Assembly (NCBI RefSeq): GCF_019024325.1
Contig: NZ_JAFNJS010000011.1
Location: forward strand, 1 to 64,000
Length of the DNA: 64,000 nt
DNA from: Falsiroseomonas tokyonensis
Lineage (GTDB): Bacteria > Pseudomonadota > Alphaproteobacteria > Acetobacterales > Acetobacteraceae
Direction: 5' to 3'
Shown: piece by piece, positions 1 through 7,038 of the stretch
How positions within the stretch are numbered: the stretch's first letter is position 1
How the letters are laid out: each line of letters starts with the position of its first letter
The notes under the pieces: model-generated
What the model was told of the DNA's origin: nothing
Databases searched by the model: none
The model's input: only the letters and a program-made list of their open reading frames with translations
Translations under genes and position numbers: made by a program

Positions 1-1
1 G

Positions 2-256
2 CCGGATGGCCCCCGCCCGCCCGTCGCCGCGCTGCGGTTCTGCGGCGAGCCTGCCACGGCAGGGCGGTCCTACTGCGGCGAGCATTACCGGCTTGCCTAC
101 CGCCGGCCTGGCGAGCCTTGGGACCGCAGCGCGCCGCCCGATGCCCCGCCCTGGCGGCGCCTCACCGTGCTGGAACGCTTCCCCATCGCGCCGCGCCCGA
201 TCTGGCCCGCTGCGCCGGCGCGCCGGCCCTGTATCCTCACGCAGATGGCCGCATGA
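2..256 (+). CDS. GcrA-like cell cycle regulator, C-terminal part
   Basis: The reading frame is open from the left edge to a TGA at 254-256 and gives 84 residues, so the 5' end lies outside the window. It contains RFCGEP...GRSYCGEHYRLAYR, the cysteine/histidine-rich C-terminal signature of GcrA-family proteins. In Caulobacter and relatives GcrA binds sigma-70 and activates promoters carrying methylated GANTC sites; prophages often carry copies. The N-terminal DNA-binding part cannot be seen, and the tail after the motif is long and arginine/proline-rich. The stop overlaps the next start (ATGA). I am fairly sure of the family; whether this is the chromosomal regulator or a phage-type paralogue is open, and the neighbours favour the latter. 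Confidence 0.7.
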   Translation, partial: PDGPRPPVAALRFCGEPATAGRSYCGEHYRLAYRRPGEPWDRSAPPDAPPWRRLTVLERFPIAPRPIWPAAPARRPCILTQMAA

Positions 257-453
257 GCGACCCGATCCAGGCTGACCGCGATGCACTGGCGAGGCAATGG
301 CGGCAGGACGAGGCGCGCCGCCGCGCCATCGTGGCCGGCGCCCGGGATTGGGAGCAGGCCGCGCAGCTGCTGCACGCGGCCGGCGAGATGACCGACACCA
401 CCCTGGCCGGGCTGAACCTGCAGCCGATGAAGGCCAGGAAGGCGAAGGCTTAG
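253..453 (+). CDS. Small hypothetical protein
   Basis: A 66-residue protein whose ATG overlaps the stop of the gcrA-like gene by four bases, which is why this start was chosen over the in-frame start further upstream. It is acidic in the first half and lysine-rich at the end (KARKAKA). It looks helical throughout and has no membrane segment or signal peptide. The family is not recognised. Translational coupling suggests it is made together with the GcrA-like protein. Confidence 0.6.
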   Translation: MSDPIQADRDALARQWRQDEARRRAIVAGARDWEQAAQLLHAAGEMTDTTLAGLNLQPMKARKAKA

Positions 454-525
454 ATCAGGCCGCGCTTGGCTTCCGCAGCGACACCACCGGGCCGCCTTCC
501 CGATAGCCCGCTGCTTCGGCGCAGA

Positions 526-822
526 TCAGCGGCATTGGATGCCGCGATGATCCCGGACGGCCGAGCATCGCAAAGCGACCGCTTCGCCTAATTCGCGGAC
601 GTGGAACACGCGGAAAGCTTCTTGGTTGGAGCAAGTCGCGTGGATCGTGCGGTCTGGAAGGCGGCGAGCTTCGACCACGGTCGGGCAAATGCCCCGAGCG
701 AAGTTCCTGTGGATGACTTCCTGAGCTACCGCACGAGGATTGCCATACGGAGCTGGCCCGACCGTCTGCGCCGTGGCGGAAGATGTCGCCAGCAGCATGG
801 CGGCAAGTGTCGCGCGGTTCAT
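526..822 (-). CDS. Small secreted protein, unknown function
   Basis: A 98-residue protein with a short Sec signal peptide (residues 1-18, ending ...SSATAQ). The mature part has three cysteines (CPT, CSN, CSA) that could form a disulphide in the periplasm. Its start overlaps the stop of the XRE regulator gene by four bases, so the two are probably co-transcribed. No family is recognised. The region has weaker GC bias than the later part of the window, in keeping with acquired DNA. Confidence 0.6.
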   Translation of the reverse strand: MNRATLAAMLLATSSATAQTVGPAPYGNPRAVAQEVIHRNFARGICPTVVEARRLPDRTIHATCSNQEAFRVFHVRELGEAVALRCSAVRDHRGIQCR

Positions 823-1052
823 TGCTGCCGCTTCCGCAGCCGGACGCCAGCACCGCCTCCATTCTCCGCAATGAACTCCACCCCGGCAGCCTCCAACGCG
901 GTGCGGATGGCGGCGAGGGTGGAGGCGTTGGCAGGTTGATCCGCCTCAATTCGGGTGACGGTGGCGGGCGAAACTTTCGCCGCCGCGGCGACATCGCGAA
1001 CGCCCATCTTCAGCGCCGCCCGAGCCATCCGTAATTGTGTTCCTGTTATCAT
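819..1052 (-). CDS. XRE-family transcriptional regulator
   Basis: A 77-residue single-domain helix-turn-helix protein. QLRMARAALKMGVRDVAAAAKVSPATVTRIEAD (about residues 6-38) is a lambda-repressor-like HTH, and the C-terminal helix ends in GVEFIAENGGGAGVRLRK, a tail common in short alphaproteobacterial XRE proteins. It is probably a DNA-binding repressor, perhaps of its own operon with the small secreted protein that overlaps its stop codon. Its target cannot be read from the sequence. Confidence 0.85.
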   Translation of the reverse strand: MITGTQLRMARAALKMGVRDVAAAAKVSPATVTRIEADQPANASTLAAIRTALEAAGVEFIAENGGGAGVRLRKRQQ

Positions 1053-1194
1053 GCGAGCACCCCGTTGACAGCGCGAGGCGCCGGCACCTATGTTGGCACC
1101 ACGTTATCGTATCAGCGCGATGACGGCAACGGCCGAGGCGTGCGGGTGGTGCCGCGCGCCCCGGCCTAACCATGAACGCGAAGGACCCACGCCC

Positions 1195-1992
1195 ATGGCT
1201 GATGCCGAGGCTACACTGGCGCCACCTGCCAGGAGAAGATTTCTGACCACCACCGCCGCGGCCGGGCTGGCGCTGGTGGTTGCACGGGGGGCTGCTGCCC
1301 ATCCCGCGCCGGCGCCAGTCCCGGATGCCGATGCCTCGCTGCTGGCGCTGGCGAACCGCTGGCGCGCAGATGGCGCCCCGGGCGAGGATGCGGCGATCCT
1401 GGCGGCGCTCGCCCGCACCCGGGAAGCCGAGGCCGAGTATTCCAGCGCCGTCGCCGCCGACGACGACGCGGCACAGGCCGCCGCCGCCGAGCGGCTGGAA
1501 CAGGCGATTGCCGACATGGCCGAGCTGCAGGCCGAGGGGCTGCGCGGGATCGCGCTCAAGGCGACCCGCCTCTGCCGCAGCCTGGCCGAAGGGGGCGAGG
1601 GCGGCACGGTGATCAGCTACGCCGATGCACCGCTAGCCCGCAGCCTGGCCGCCGATCTGGCACGCCTGGAGCCGGTGGTCATCACCGGCGCGGCGCCTTC
1701 GCATGCGCGCGTGAACCCCGATGCCGAGCTGGTGCGCCTGTGTGCCACCTATCAGGCGGCCGTCGATGCCTACAATGCGGATAGCGGCAAGCTGGAAGCC
1801 GTGGATGACCCGCTGTGGCACCGGGTGCAGGAGCTCGAAGCCAAGATCGACGGCATCCAGCCCGCGGGCCTGGCCGGCGTCATGGCGAAGGCGCGCATCG
1901 CCCATGTGCGAGCCAAGGCTGGTGAGAGCGAGCCCTGGGCGACCGATGTGCTCAACGACATGATGCGCCTCTTCGGGCATGCCGCGGCCTGA
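1195..1992 (+). CDS. Hypothetical protein with twin-arginine signal
   Basis: A 265-residue protein. An ATG at 1195 with a GAAGGA-like ribosome site was preferred to the in-frame start at 1090. The N-terminus has RRRFLTTTAAAGLALVV, a Tat-like signal, followed by AAAHP at a likely cleavage point. The rest is alanine-rich and helical, predicted as long amphipathic helices (e.g. DDDAAQAAAAERLEQAIADMAELQAEGL). No domain is recognised. Similar Tat-tagged helical proteins sit near phage remnants in related genomes; that is recollection, not a search. A clear terminator follows. Confidence 0.65.
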   Translation: MADAEATLAPPARRRFLTTTAAAGLALVVARGAAAHPAPAPVPDADASLLALANRWRADGAPGEDAAILAALARTREAEAEYSSAVAADDDAAQAAAAERLEQAIADMAELQAEGLRGIALKATRLCRSLAEGGEGGTVISYADAPLARSLAADLARLEPVVITGAAPSHARVNPDAELVRLCATYQAAVDAYNADSGKLEAVDDPLWHRVQELEAKIDGIQPAGLAGVMAKARIAHVRAKAGESEPWATDVLNDMMRLFGHAAA

Positions 1993-2017
1993 CCGGCATC
2001 ACCAGCACTACGACCAG

Positions 2018-2047
2018 CCCCGGCCGGGAAACCGCGCCGGGGTTTTT
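2018..2047 (+). terminator. Rho-independent terminator
   Basis: CCCCGGC (2018-2024) pairs with GCCGGGG (2036-2042) over an 11-base loop and is followed directly by TTTTT. It lies 26 bases after the stop of the Tat-signal protein gene. Confidence 0.85.
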
Positions 2048-2110
2048 CATGCCGCACGCAGCACGACCAAGGGTTATGCTTAGCCGCAGCACCTTGGAGA
2101 AAGCGGCGCC

Positions 2111-2302
2111 ATGTGGGCAGCGATCCGTGAAGCCTACTGCATCGGCGTCGGCATATTCGGCGTGCCCTGGTTGATGACCCGCGAGCCAGCCTCGGACGCT
2201 TTGGGCCTCGTCCTTTGGCTGGCCGTGGGGGTATCGGCGTGGCTATTCGCAGCTATCGGCGCGAGGACCTACATCGTCTCGGCCCGGTCCGCGCGACGGT
2301 GA
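2111..2302 (+). CDS. Small membrane protein
   Basis: A 63-residue protein with two hydrophobic stretches (about residues 8-22 and 30-55, LGLVLWLAVGVSAWLFAAIGARTYIV) and a basic C-terminus (SARSARR), so probably an inner-membrane hairpin. GGAGAAAG precedes the ATG by a normal distance. Its TGA overlaps the GTG start of the next gene. The family is not recognised. Confidence 0.5.
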   Translation: MWAAIREAYCIGVGIFGVPWLMTREPASDALGLVLWLAVGVSAWLFAAIGARTYIVSARSARR

Positions 2303-2628
2303 ATACCGGCACCCACACCCGGTTGGCGGTCCTCGTCCTGGCAATGGCTGCGAACGCGGCACAGGCAGACGAAGCCTGGCGGCCGGACGCCCGGCTTGCC
2401 GGCGAGGCGGCCGGGCGACTGATTGCATGCGGGGCTCACCCGGAGCGGATGTTCAGTTTCTGGCGCGCGACTGTGAACCCTCTGGAGTTTCGCGTACCCG
2501 ATCAGCGGGACGCCATCGCCGCCGAGTTCCTCACCTCGATGATGATCGGCATGCAGGCCCGCATTCCGCCGCGCGAATGCACGCGAATGCTCGGCATCCT
2601 CCACCAGCGGCTCGGCCCAGCGCCTTGA
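2299..2628 (+). CDS. Small exported protein, unknown function
   Basis: A 109-residue protein starting with GTG that overlaps the previous stop (GTGA). This start was preferred to 2215 because it gives a clean Sec signal peptide (TRLAVLVLAMAANAAQA) cleaved near residue 23. The mature protein has two cysteines (IACGAH, RECTRM) that may pair, and a helical middle (IAAEFLTSMMIGMQAR). The family is not recognised. Translational coupling to the membrane protein upstream suggests a shared envelope role. Confidence 0.55.
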   Translation: MNTGTHTRLAVLVLAMAANAAQADEAWRPDARLAGEAAGRLIACGAHPERMFSFWRATVNPLEFRVPDQRDAIAAEFLTSMMIGMQARIPPRECTRMLGILHQRLGPAP

Positions 2629-2642
2629 GGCCGGCGCGGTCG

Positions 2643-2668
2643 CCTCCGCCGAGTGTCCCCGGCGGAGG
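2643..2668. terminator. Hairpin between convergent genes
   Basis: CCTCCGCCG (2643-2651) and CGGCGGAGG (2660-2668) form a perfect 9-bp stem between two convergent genes. No T-tract follows on either strand, so it could be a Rho-assisted or bidirectional terminator. Confidence 0.45.
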
Positions 2669-2681
2669 TGTGGGGCGGAGG

Positions 2682-3014
2682 CTACAAGCTTTCGTAGACC
2701 TCGACCGCTCCGGAGACGAAGCTCTCCAGCCAGCCGCCTTCGATGGCCGCTTCGTCGGGCAAATTCGGCCCGTTAAGATCGCTCCAAGACGCGAGCAGTG
2801 TCTCGTTCAAAGCGACGGCCGCAACATCGGCGCTGGCGGACCCGCTCCCGCGCTCGGCAGGCTTCTTCATCTCGGCGGTGCGCTGGCGGGGGATGCCGAT
2901 CTCAAGAATGGTGGCAGGAGAAGTGCCCAAGGCGCGGGCACTTACCGAGCGGCCTCGCTGCTGCGTCGCGACCTTGCCCCGCGCCGAGTGGCGTAGCTGC
3001 GGAGAGGAAACCAC
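2682..3014 (-). CDS. Hypothetical protein, start uncertain
   Basis: An open frame of 110 codons from a GTG at 3014, or 62 codons from an internal ATG at 2870. The C-terminal part (LNETLLASWSDLNGPNLPDEAAIEGGWLESFVSGAVEVYESL) has the composition of a real acidic helical protein. The upstream part (SVSARALGTSPATILEIGIPRQRTAE) looks weakly like a helix-turn-helix. No strong ribosome site precedes either start. The family is not recognised. Confidence 0.4.
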   Translation of the reverse strand: MVSSPQLRHSARGKVATQQRGRSVSARALGTSPATILEIGIPRQRTAEMKKPAERGSGSASADVAAVALNETLLASWSDLNGPNLPDEAAIEGGWLESFVSGAVEVYESL

Positions 3015-3068
3015 TCGCTTCGCTTTGCGTGCTCCGATAGCCTTCCGTGACGAAACCGGGAGCCTCAG

Positions 3069-3227
3069 ATGGCCAAAGACCCTGATCGCCCGCCGCCGCC
3101 GCGCCCAACGGAGCAGCGCAAGCCGGAGACGAACTGGCCCGCCCCCATGACGGAACCGACACCGCCACCAAGGCCAACGGAACGTCGTTGGCCGGCGCCC
3201 CCGCCAGAGCCGAAAGCAGAAGATTAG
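3069..3227 (+). CDS. Proline-rich small protein
   Basis: A 52-residue protein with an ATG preceded by GGGAG. It is almost entirely proline, arginine and glutamate (e.g. PDRPPPPRPTEQRKPE and PAPPPEPKAED), so it should be disordered. Its TAG overlaps the stop of the convergent membrane-protein gene through a shared TTAG. It could be spurious because GC-rich DNA encodes proline readily, but the ribosome site and local packing support it modestly. Confidence 0.4.
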   Translation: MAKDPDRPPPPRPTEQRKPETNWPAPMTEPTPPPRPTERRWPAPPPEPKAED

Positions 3228-3718
3228 CTGGCGAGCGCGACGAGCGCGAAAGCGACTGCGGCGATGATAGGCGTAACGGCGAAGTAGCTATAGGCCCACC
3301 GAAGGCTGCGCGAGGCTGTTGCCAACCGGTCGCTGTTGCTGTCGATGCCTGCACCAAGGCCATCGGTGACCCATCTGAGCAGGACGGCTTCGGCCATGGC
3401 GGCGCCAGGCTCCAGGTCGGCCGGCTTGTTCCCGGGCACATCCCAGCTGCCAGGCAACAGTACCTGCAGCGCGGCTACGATGCTCGCAACCAAGCCAGCG
3501 AGGAACACAGCAGCGCCAATGCCGAGCGCCATCGAGGTTGTCAGGGTCAGCAGCGCCGCAATGGCCGCCGCCACGCCGGCCATTGCCCATCCTATCAGGG
3601 CGCCGGCTCGCGTCTCGACCGCCGCCAAGGCGGTGGCCTGCGACTGAAGGCGTATCTCCGCCTGACGCAGAGCTTCCTTCGCGAAGATCAATTGCTGATT
3701 GGGCACTTCATCAGCCAT
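3224..3718 (-). CDS. Three-helix membrane protein, SLATT/PycTM-like layout
   Basis: A 164-residue protein starting at an ATG five bases after GGGAGG; a GTG two codons earlier lacks room for that site. The order is a soluble helix (residues 8-35, LIFAKEALRQAEIRLQSQATALAAVE), two membrane segments (about 40-60 and 64-88), a roughly 55-residue soluble stretch and a third membrane segment at the C-terminus (about 145-164). An N-terminal helix feeding paired membrane helices is the layout of SLATT and Pycsar-type pore-forming effectors, which act downstream of nucleotide signals in phage defence. No cyclase or sensor gene is adjacent, so this is only a structural resemblance. Confidence 0.6.
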   Translation of the reverse strand: MADEVPNQQLIFAKEALRQAEIRLQSQATALAAVETRAGALIGWAMAGVAAAIAALLTLTTSMALGIGAAVFLAGLVASIVAALQVLLPGSWDVPGNKPADLEPGAAMAEAVLLRWVTDGLGAGIDSNSDRLATASRSLRWAYSYFAVTPIIAAVAFALVALAS

Positions 3719-3740
3719 GCGCACCTCCCATCCTGGAAGC

Positions 3741-3916
3741 CTACACGTCCGCCGCCCGCTCCGCCTGGCGCGCCAGCGCTGCCACCGCCTCTGGGATCGC
3801 CGTGCACCCCATCACCCGGGCCCGCACCAGCCGCTGATCCTGCCGCGTCACGCGCGCCCAGGCGGCCGAGCTTGCCCCCAGCAGCTCCAGGCTGCCGTCA
3901 ATTCCTCGTCGGTCAC
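3741..3916 (-). pseudogene. Small hypothetical gene with one-base frameshift
   Basis: A GTG at 3916, overlapping the ATGTGA end of the gene upstream, opens VTDEELTAAW and then runs into a stop. The other frame continues ELLGASSAAWARVTRQD...AALARQAERAADV to a TAG at 3741. Adding one C to the CC at 3887-3888 (a G on the coding strand) joins the two into a smooth 58-residue protein with no other change. It is therefore a small helical conserved-looking protein broken by a single-base deletion, or a sequencing error. Confidence 0.5.
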
Positions 3917-4065
3917 ATCGGCGCCCGGCCGTGCAGGAAGCCCACGCCGGTGCCGACCTCGTCCGCCAGTGCCGCCGCAGCGCCGGTGACAATAGCGAAT
4001 ACCTTCCACGGTTCCCACCGACACAGGTGTCCTTCACCCTGCCCACCCTCTGCCCCACTTCTCAT
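3913..4065 (-). CDS. Small hypothetical protein (50 aa)
   Basis: A 50-residue protein beginning MRSGAEGGQGEGHLCRW, followed by WKVFAIVTGAAAALADEVG and ending GFLHGRAPM. GAGG lies eight bases before the ATG, and the gene starts 10 bases after the upstream stop. The stop overlaps a GTG start (ATGTGA) of the frameshifted gene. It is a weakly hydrophobic helix with no recognised family. Position in a same-strand chain of small genes is the main support. Confidence 0.45.
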   Translation of the reverse strand: MRSGAEGGQGEGHLCRWEPWKVFAIVTGAAAALADEVGTGVGFLHGRAPM

Positions 4066-4075
4066 ATCGCCTCAA

Positions 4076-4294
4076 TTATCCGCTTTGTGGCACCAGCCAT
4101 CCTTCCATCGGCGGTTCCCCACAGCGCGAGCACCAAAGCTCGCGCCGCAGCCCGAGCAGATGCAGGCGCTCGCCGCGCCCCACCAGCGCCACCAGGTCCT
4201 TCCGGGCCAGCGTGCGCACCCGACAGGCGCAGGGCAGCCGCACCGCCTCGTCGCGCGCCAGGAAGGCCACCGTGTAGGCCGGCGCGATACCCAC
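4076..4294 (-). CDS. Small zinc-ribbon-like protein
   Basis: A 72-residue protein (GTG start) with two cysteine pairs, CAC near residue 22 and CSRC near residue 55, about 30 residues apart. That is the pattern of a small zinc ribbon. LARKDLVALVGRGERLHLLGLRRELWCSRCG reads like a compact metal-binding fold. It lies seven bases after the stop of the 145-residue gene upstream and 10 before the next. No function is assigned. Confidence 0.55.
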   Translation of the reverse strand: MGIAPAYTVAFLARDEAVRLPCACRVRTLARKDLVALVGRGERLHLLGLRRELWCSRCGEPPMEGWLVPQSG

Positions 4295-4301
4295 CCGCCG
4301 G

Positions 4302-4739
4302 TCAGCCGCTGCCGGTGCGGTAGGGCGAAACCGGGCGCCGCAGGATCACATAGCCGCTTGCAAGCATCTGCTGCACCAGCTGGTCCGCGGCGAGCTGCGC
4401 CGTGTATTCGTGCCCCGTGCGCCGTGCCTTTCCGCGCCCATTGAACCGCATCGCGAAGGCCAGGCTGTCCGCGACCTCCTCGGGCGTCACCGGCCGCAGG
4501 GCCTGACCGTCATGCTCGACAGTGGGCTCCTCCGGCATCTGCGCCCCGGCCTCGCGCAGAAGGTCCACCACCGCCGCGTCAATGACCGTGACGGGTAGCG
4601 CCGGCCGCATCCCCCGACCCAGGCCACGGGCCTCTGCAGCCGCCTCCGCCAGGCTCCGGTTGCGGGTGCCAATGGCGCTGGTGACCACATCCCGCATCCG
4701 GCGGAGCACTTCGGGATCAAGCGGGCTGGCGGCATCCAT
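4302..4739 (-). CDS. Conserved-looking hypothetical protein
   Basis: A 145-residue soluble protein: a helical N-terminus (DPEVLRRMRDVVTSAIGTRNRSLAEAAAEA), a middle rich in small residues, and a C-terminal part ADSLAFAMRFNGRGKARRTGHEYTAQLAADQLVQQMLASGYVILRRP that reads like a basic, possibly nucleic-acid-binding segment. It heads a same-strand chain of four short genes and ends about 190 bases from the tRNA-Ser gene. The family is not recognised; a phage or island origin is inferred from position. Confidence 0.6.
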   Translation of the reverse strand: MDAASPLDPEVLRRMRDVVTSAIGTRNRSLAEAAAEARGLGRGMRPALPVTVIDAAVVDLLREAGAQMPEEPTVEHDGQALRPVTPEEVADSLAFAMRFNGRGKARRTGHEYTAQLAADQLVQQMLASGYVILRRPVSPYRTGSG

Positions 4740-4880
4740 GCCCGAAGCATGTTCTATTTCTGTTCACGCCACAAGACGGCAGAGGGCTCGACGCCACCTT
4801 CACAGGCCGGCGAGCCGCACCTGATGACGAGCGCAGGGCTCAGGCCAGCGGTAGCGGCGGGCTGTTGAGGGGATGATAGA

Positions 4881-4905
4881 GGGGACGCCCCCACCGGGGG
4901 CGCCC
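4881..4905 (-). terminator. Hairpin downstream of tRNA-Ser
   Basis: CGCCCCC (4886-4892) pairs with GGGGGCG (4896-4902) over a three-base loop, with partial pairing beyond. It lies 28 bases past the 3' end of tRNA-Ser on the minus strand. The following bases are only moderately T-rich, so its strength is uncertain. Confidence 0.4.
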
Positions 4906-4932
4906 ATCTCATTGAACTCTATCAGAAGACGG

Positions 4933-5021
4933 AGGAGGGGAAGGGATTCGAACCCTCGATAGGGTTTTACCCCTATAACGGTTTAGCAAACCGTCGCCTT
5001 CAGCCACTCGGCCACCCCTCC
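4933..5021 (-). tRNA. tRNA-Ser (anticodon GCU)
   Basis: On the minus strand, acceptor GGAGGGG (5021-5015) pairs with CCCCTCC (4940-4934). GGCCGAGTGGCTGAAGGC forms the D-arm, ACGGTTTGCTAAACCGT the anticodon arm with GCT, then a long variable arm typical of tRNA-Ser, then a T-arm with TTCGAAT. CCA is not encoded. Two oddities: position 73 is U, not the usual G of tRNA-Ser, and the T-stem closes with a G-U pair. It decodes AGC and AGU. Confidence 0.95.
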
Positions 5022-5113
5022 GCAAGGGTGTTGAAGTTGCACGACGTATGCCGGGCGTTCTTAGCGGGGCGGGACCGGGGGGGCAAGCGGCCCCAACCCG
5101 GTTCCGCCATGGA

Positions 5114-5743
5114 TCAGGAGAGCGCGATCTCCATGCCGCGCTGCACCGCCGGCCGGGCCATCATGCGCTCGTACCAGGCGGCCACGTTCGACAGGTCGTC
5201 GAAGGGGACCTGGTGCCGCTCATGCCGCCAGGCCCAGCCCAGAATGGCGAAATCGGCGATGCTGGGCTCGCCTTCGGTCGCGACGTATTCCCGGCCGGCC
5301 AGGCGGCGGTCCAGAACGCCATACAGGCGCTTGGTCTCGGCGTGGTAGCGGCTGAAACCGTAGTCGCGGGCCGGGCCCTCCGGCTGCATCAGGAAGTGGT
5401 GCACCTGGCCGGGCATGGGGCCGAAGCCGCCCATCTGCCACATCAGCCATTCGGTGACCGCGACCTTGCCGCGGGTGTCCTTTGGCAGGAATTTCCCGGT
5501 CTTTTCCGCCAGATACAGCAGGATGGCGCCGGATTCGAAGACGCTGATCGGCTGCCCGCCCGGCCCATCCGGGTCGATGATCGCGGGGATGCGATTGTTG
5601 GGCGAAATCTTGAGGAAGGCGGGCTCGAACTGCTCGTTCTTGGAGATGTTCACCGTGTGGACGGCATAGGGCAGCCCCATCTCCTCCAGCGCGACGGAGA
5701 TCTTGCGGCCGTTCGGGGTGTTCCAGGTGTAGAGGTCGATCAT
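5114..5743 (-). CDS. Glutathione S-transferase, YfcG/nu-class type
   Basis: A 209-residue cytosolic protein with AAGGAG before the ATG. The N-terminal thioredoxin-like domain opens IDLYTWNTPNGRKISVALEE; the TPN motif is that of YfcG-type enzymes, which act mainly as glutathione-dependent disulphide reductases. The NNRIPAIID cis-proline loop and FESGAILLYLAEK glutathione-binding motif follow, then an all-helical C-terminal domain (EPSIADFAILGWAWRH). Length fits the family. It is followed by the tRNA gene and stands alone; the natural substrate is unknown. Confidence 0.9.
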   Translation of the reverse strand: MIDLYTWNTPNGRKISVALEEMGLPYAVHTVNISKNEQFEPAFLKISPNNRIPAIIDPDGPGGQPISVFESGAILLYLAEKTGKFLPKDTRGKVAVTEWLMWQMGGFGPMPGQVHHFLMQPEGPARDYGFSRYHAETKRLYGVLDRRLAGREYVATEGEPSIADFAILGWAWRHERHQVPFDDLSNVAAWYERMMARPAVQRGMEIALS

Positions 5744-5855
5744 GCGAGGCGTCTCCTTGCTGGAAGCTTTGATCCCATGCTGCCGCGCGGGCGAAAAGGC
5801 CCAGCGAGGTGACATACGCCGTGCTTGACCGGGACGCTCGGGGTTTGCGACTCTG

Positions 5856-6161
5856 ATGGCCGTGCAGCACCTCGCCCCTGTCGGCGCGCCTTCCTCGGGC
5901 GGCCGAGACGACGACACGCTCTGGGCGGTGATCGCCACCGCCGGGCGGCTGTCCCGCGTTGCCAATGTCTACCGCAACCGGATGGCGGCGCTGGAGGACC
6001 GGGCCTGGCGGGCGCAGCAGGTCTCCGCCTATGAGGATTTCTTGCGAAGGTCAAAGCAGCCGGTGCCGCATTACTCGGTGGCACCGATCCGGCGGGCGGA
6101 TCTGCCGAAGGCCTGGAGCCCGCTGCCGGCGCTGGGGTTTTTGCGGGGCCAGTTTATTTGA
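5856..6161 (+). CDS. Hypothetical protein
   Basis: A 101-residue basic, helical protein (RVANVYRNRMAALEDRAWRAQQVSAYEDFLRRS) with no signal or membrane segment. There is no strong ribosome site, so the start is uncertain. Its last eight bases overlap the end of the convergent deacetylase gene. It lies divergently from the glutathione transferase gene. The family is not recognised. Confidence 0.5.
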   Translation: MAVQHLAPVGAPSSGGRDDDTLWAVIATAGRLSRVANVYRNRMAALEDRAWRAQQVSAYEDFLRRSKQPVPHYSVAPIRRADLPKAWSPLPALGFLRGQFI

Positions 6162-7038
6162 GGGCGGCGCGGGCCTGCGCGGCCAGGGCGCCGGCGGTCG
6201 CGATATGCAGCTCCGTCCTGCGGGAAAGGTCGGCCAGCACCTCTCTCAGGTAACGCACCCGATGCGGCGCGCCGAGCATCCAGGGGTGGATGCCGATTCC
6301 CAGCACCCGCCCGCCGCGCGGTTCCGCCAGCAGCCGGTCCATCGCCTCCGCCACCAGTTCCGGCCAGCGGGTCACCGGCACCCGGCGCAGCCACAGGGTC
6401 TGCACATCATCCCATTCGCCGGGCGGCGGCAGGGCCAGCAGGCCGGAGGCGTGCAGGTAGGGCTCCTCGTCATTGGCCCAGTCCAGGCCATAGTCGAAGC
6501 CCGCCTCGGCCACCAGTCGCGTGGTGGCGGCGGTGGCGCCGTGGTCCTGGCCGAGCCAGCCCGTGGCGCCGGGCCATAGTTTCGTCAGTTCATCCCGCAC
6601 GAAGCCGATTTGCGCCGCCTCCTCCACTTCGCTCATGCGGCTGGTGGTCATGCGGCTGGCGGAGATGCCATGCGCCACGGGCTCGTAGCCCCGATCCCGA
6701 TAGGCCGCGACCAGCTCCGGATGGCGCTGGGCCGCCAGAAGGTTCACGGCGACGCTGGCGGGCAGTTGCAGCGCGTCCAGCAGCGCCAGGATGCGCCAGG
6801 CGCCGATGCGGTTGCCGTAGTCGCGCTGGGTGTAGGTGGTCCAGTCCGGATTGCCGCTGAAGAAGGCGCCGCGAAAGCGCGGGTCGCGATGCGTGCCGCC
6901 GGGAGGCTGGATCTCGGTGTGTTCGAGATGCATCAGCAGATAGACCGCCACGCGCTTGCCGCCGGGCCAGCGGAAATCCGGCCGCGTGGGCTGCGCGCTG
7001 AAAGGGTGGATCGCGTGATCCATGCCGCGCCGGATCAT
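6154..7038 (-). CDS. Polysaccharide-deacetylase-fold protein, PuuE-like
   Basis: A 294-residue protein whose ATG overlaps the stop of the preceding deacetylase gene by four bases. It has the NodB-type (beta/alpha) barrel pattern: RVAVYLLMHLEHTE at the first strand, YGNRIGAWRILALLDAL, VAHGISASRM, and IHPWMLGAPHRVRYLREVL near the end. The usual TFDDG and HxxxH metal ligands are absent. That resembles PuuE-type allantoinases and related C-N hydrolases more than chitin or peptidoglycan deacetylases. The next gene upstream is a homologue, and the operon begins with an amidohydrolase, so a role in small-molecule catabolism is inferred. Confidence 0.8.
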   Translation of the reverse strand: MIRRGMDHAIHPFSAQPTRPDFRWPGGKRVAVYLLMHLEHTEIQPPGGTHRDPRFRGAFFSGNPDWTTYTQRDYGNRIGAWRILALLDALQLPASVAVNLLAAQRHPELVAAYRDRGYEPVAHGISASRMTTSRMSEVEEAAQIGFVRDELTKLWPGATGWLGQDHGATAATTRLVAEAGFDYGLDWANDEEPYLHASGLLALPPPGEWDDVQTLWLRRVPVTRWPELVAEAMDRLLAEPRGGRVLGIGIHPWMLGAPHRVRYLREVLADLSRRTELHIATAGALAAQARAALK

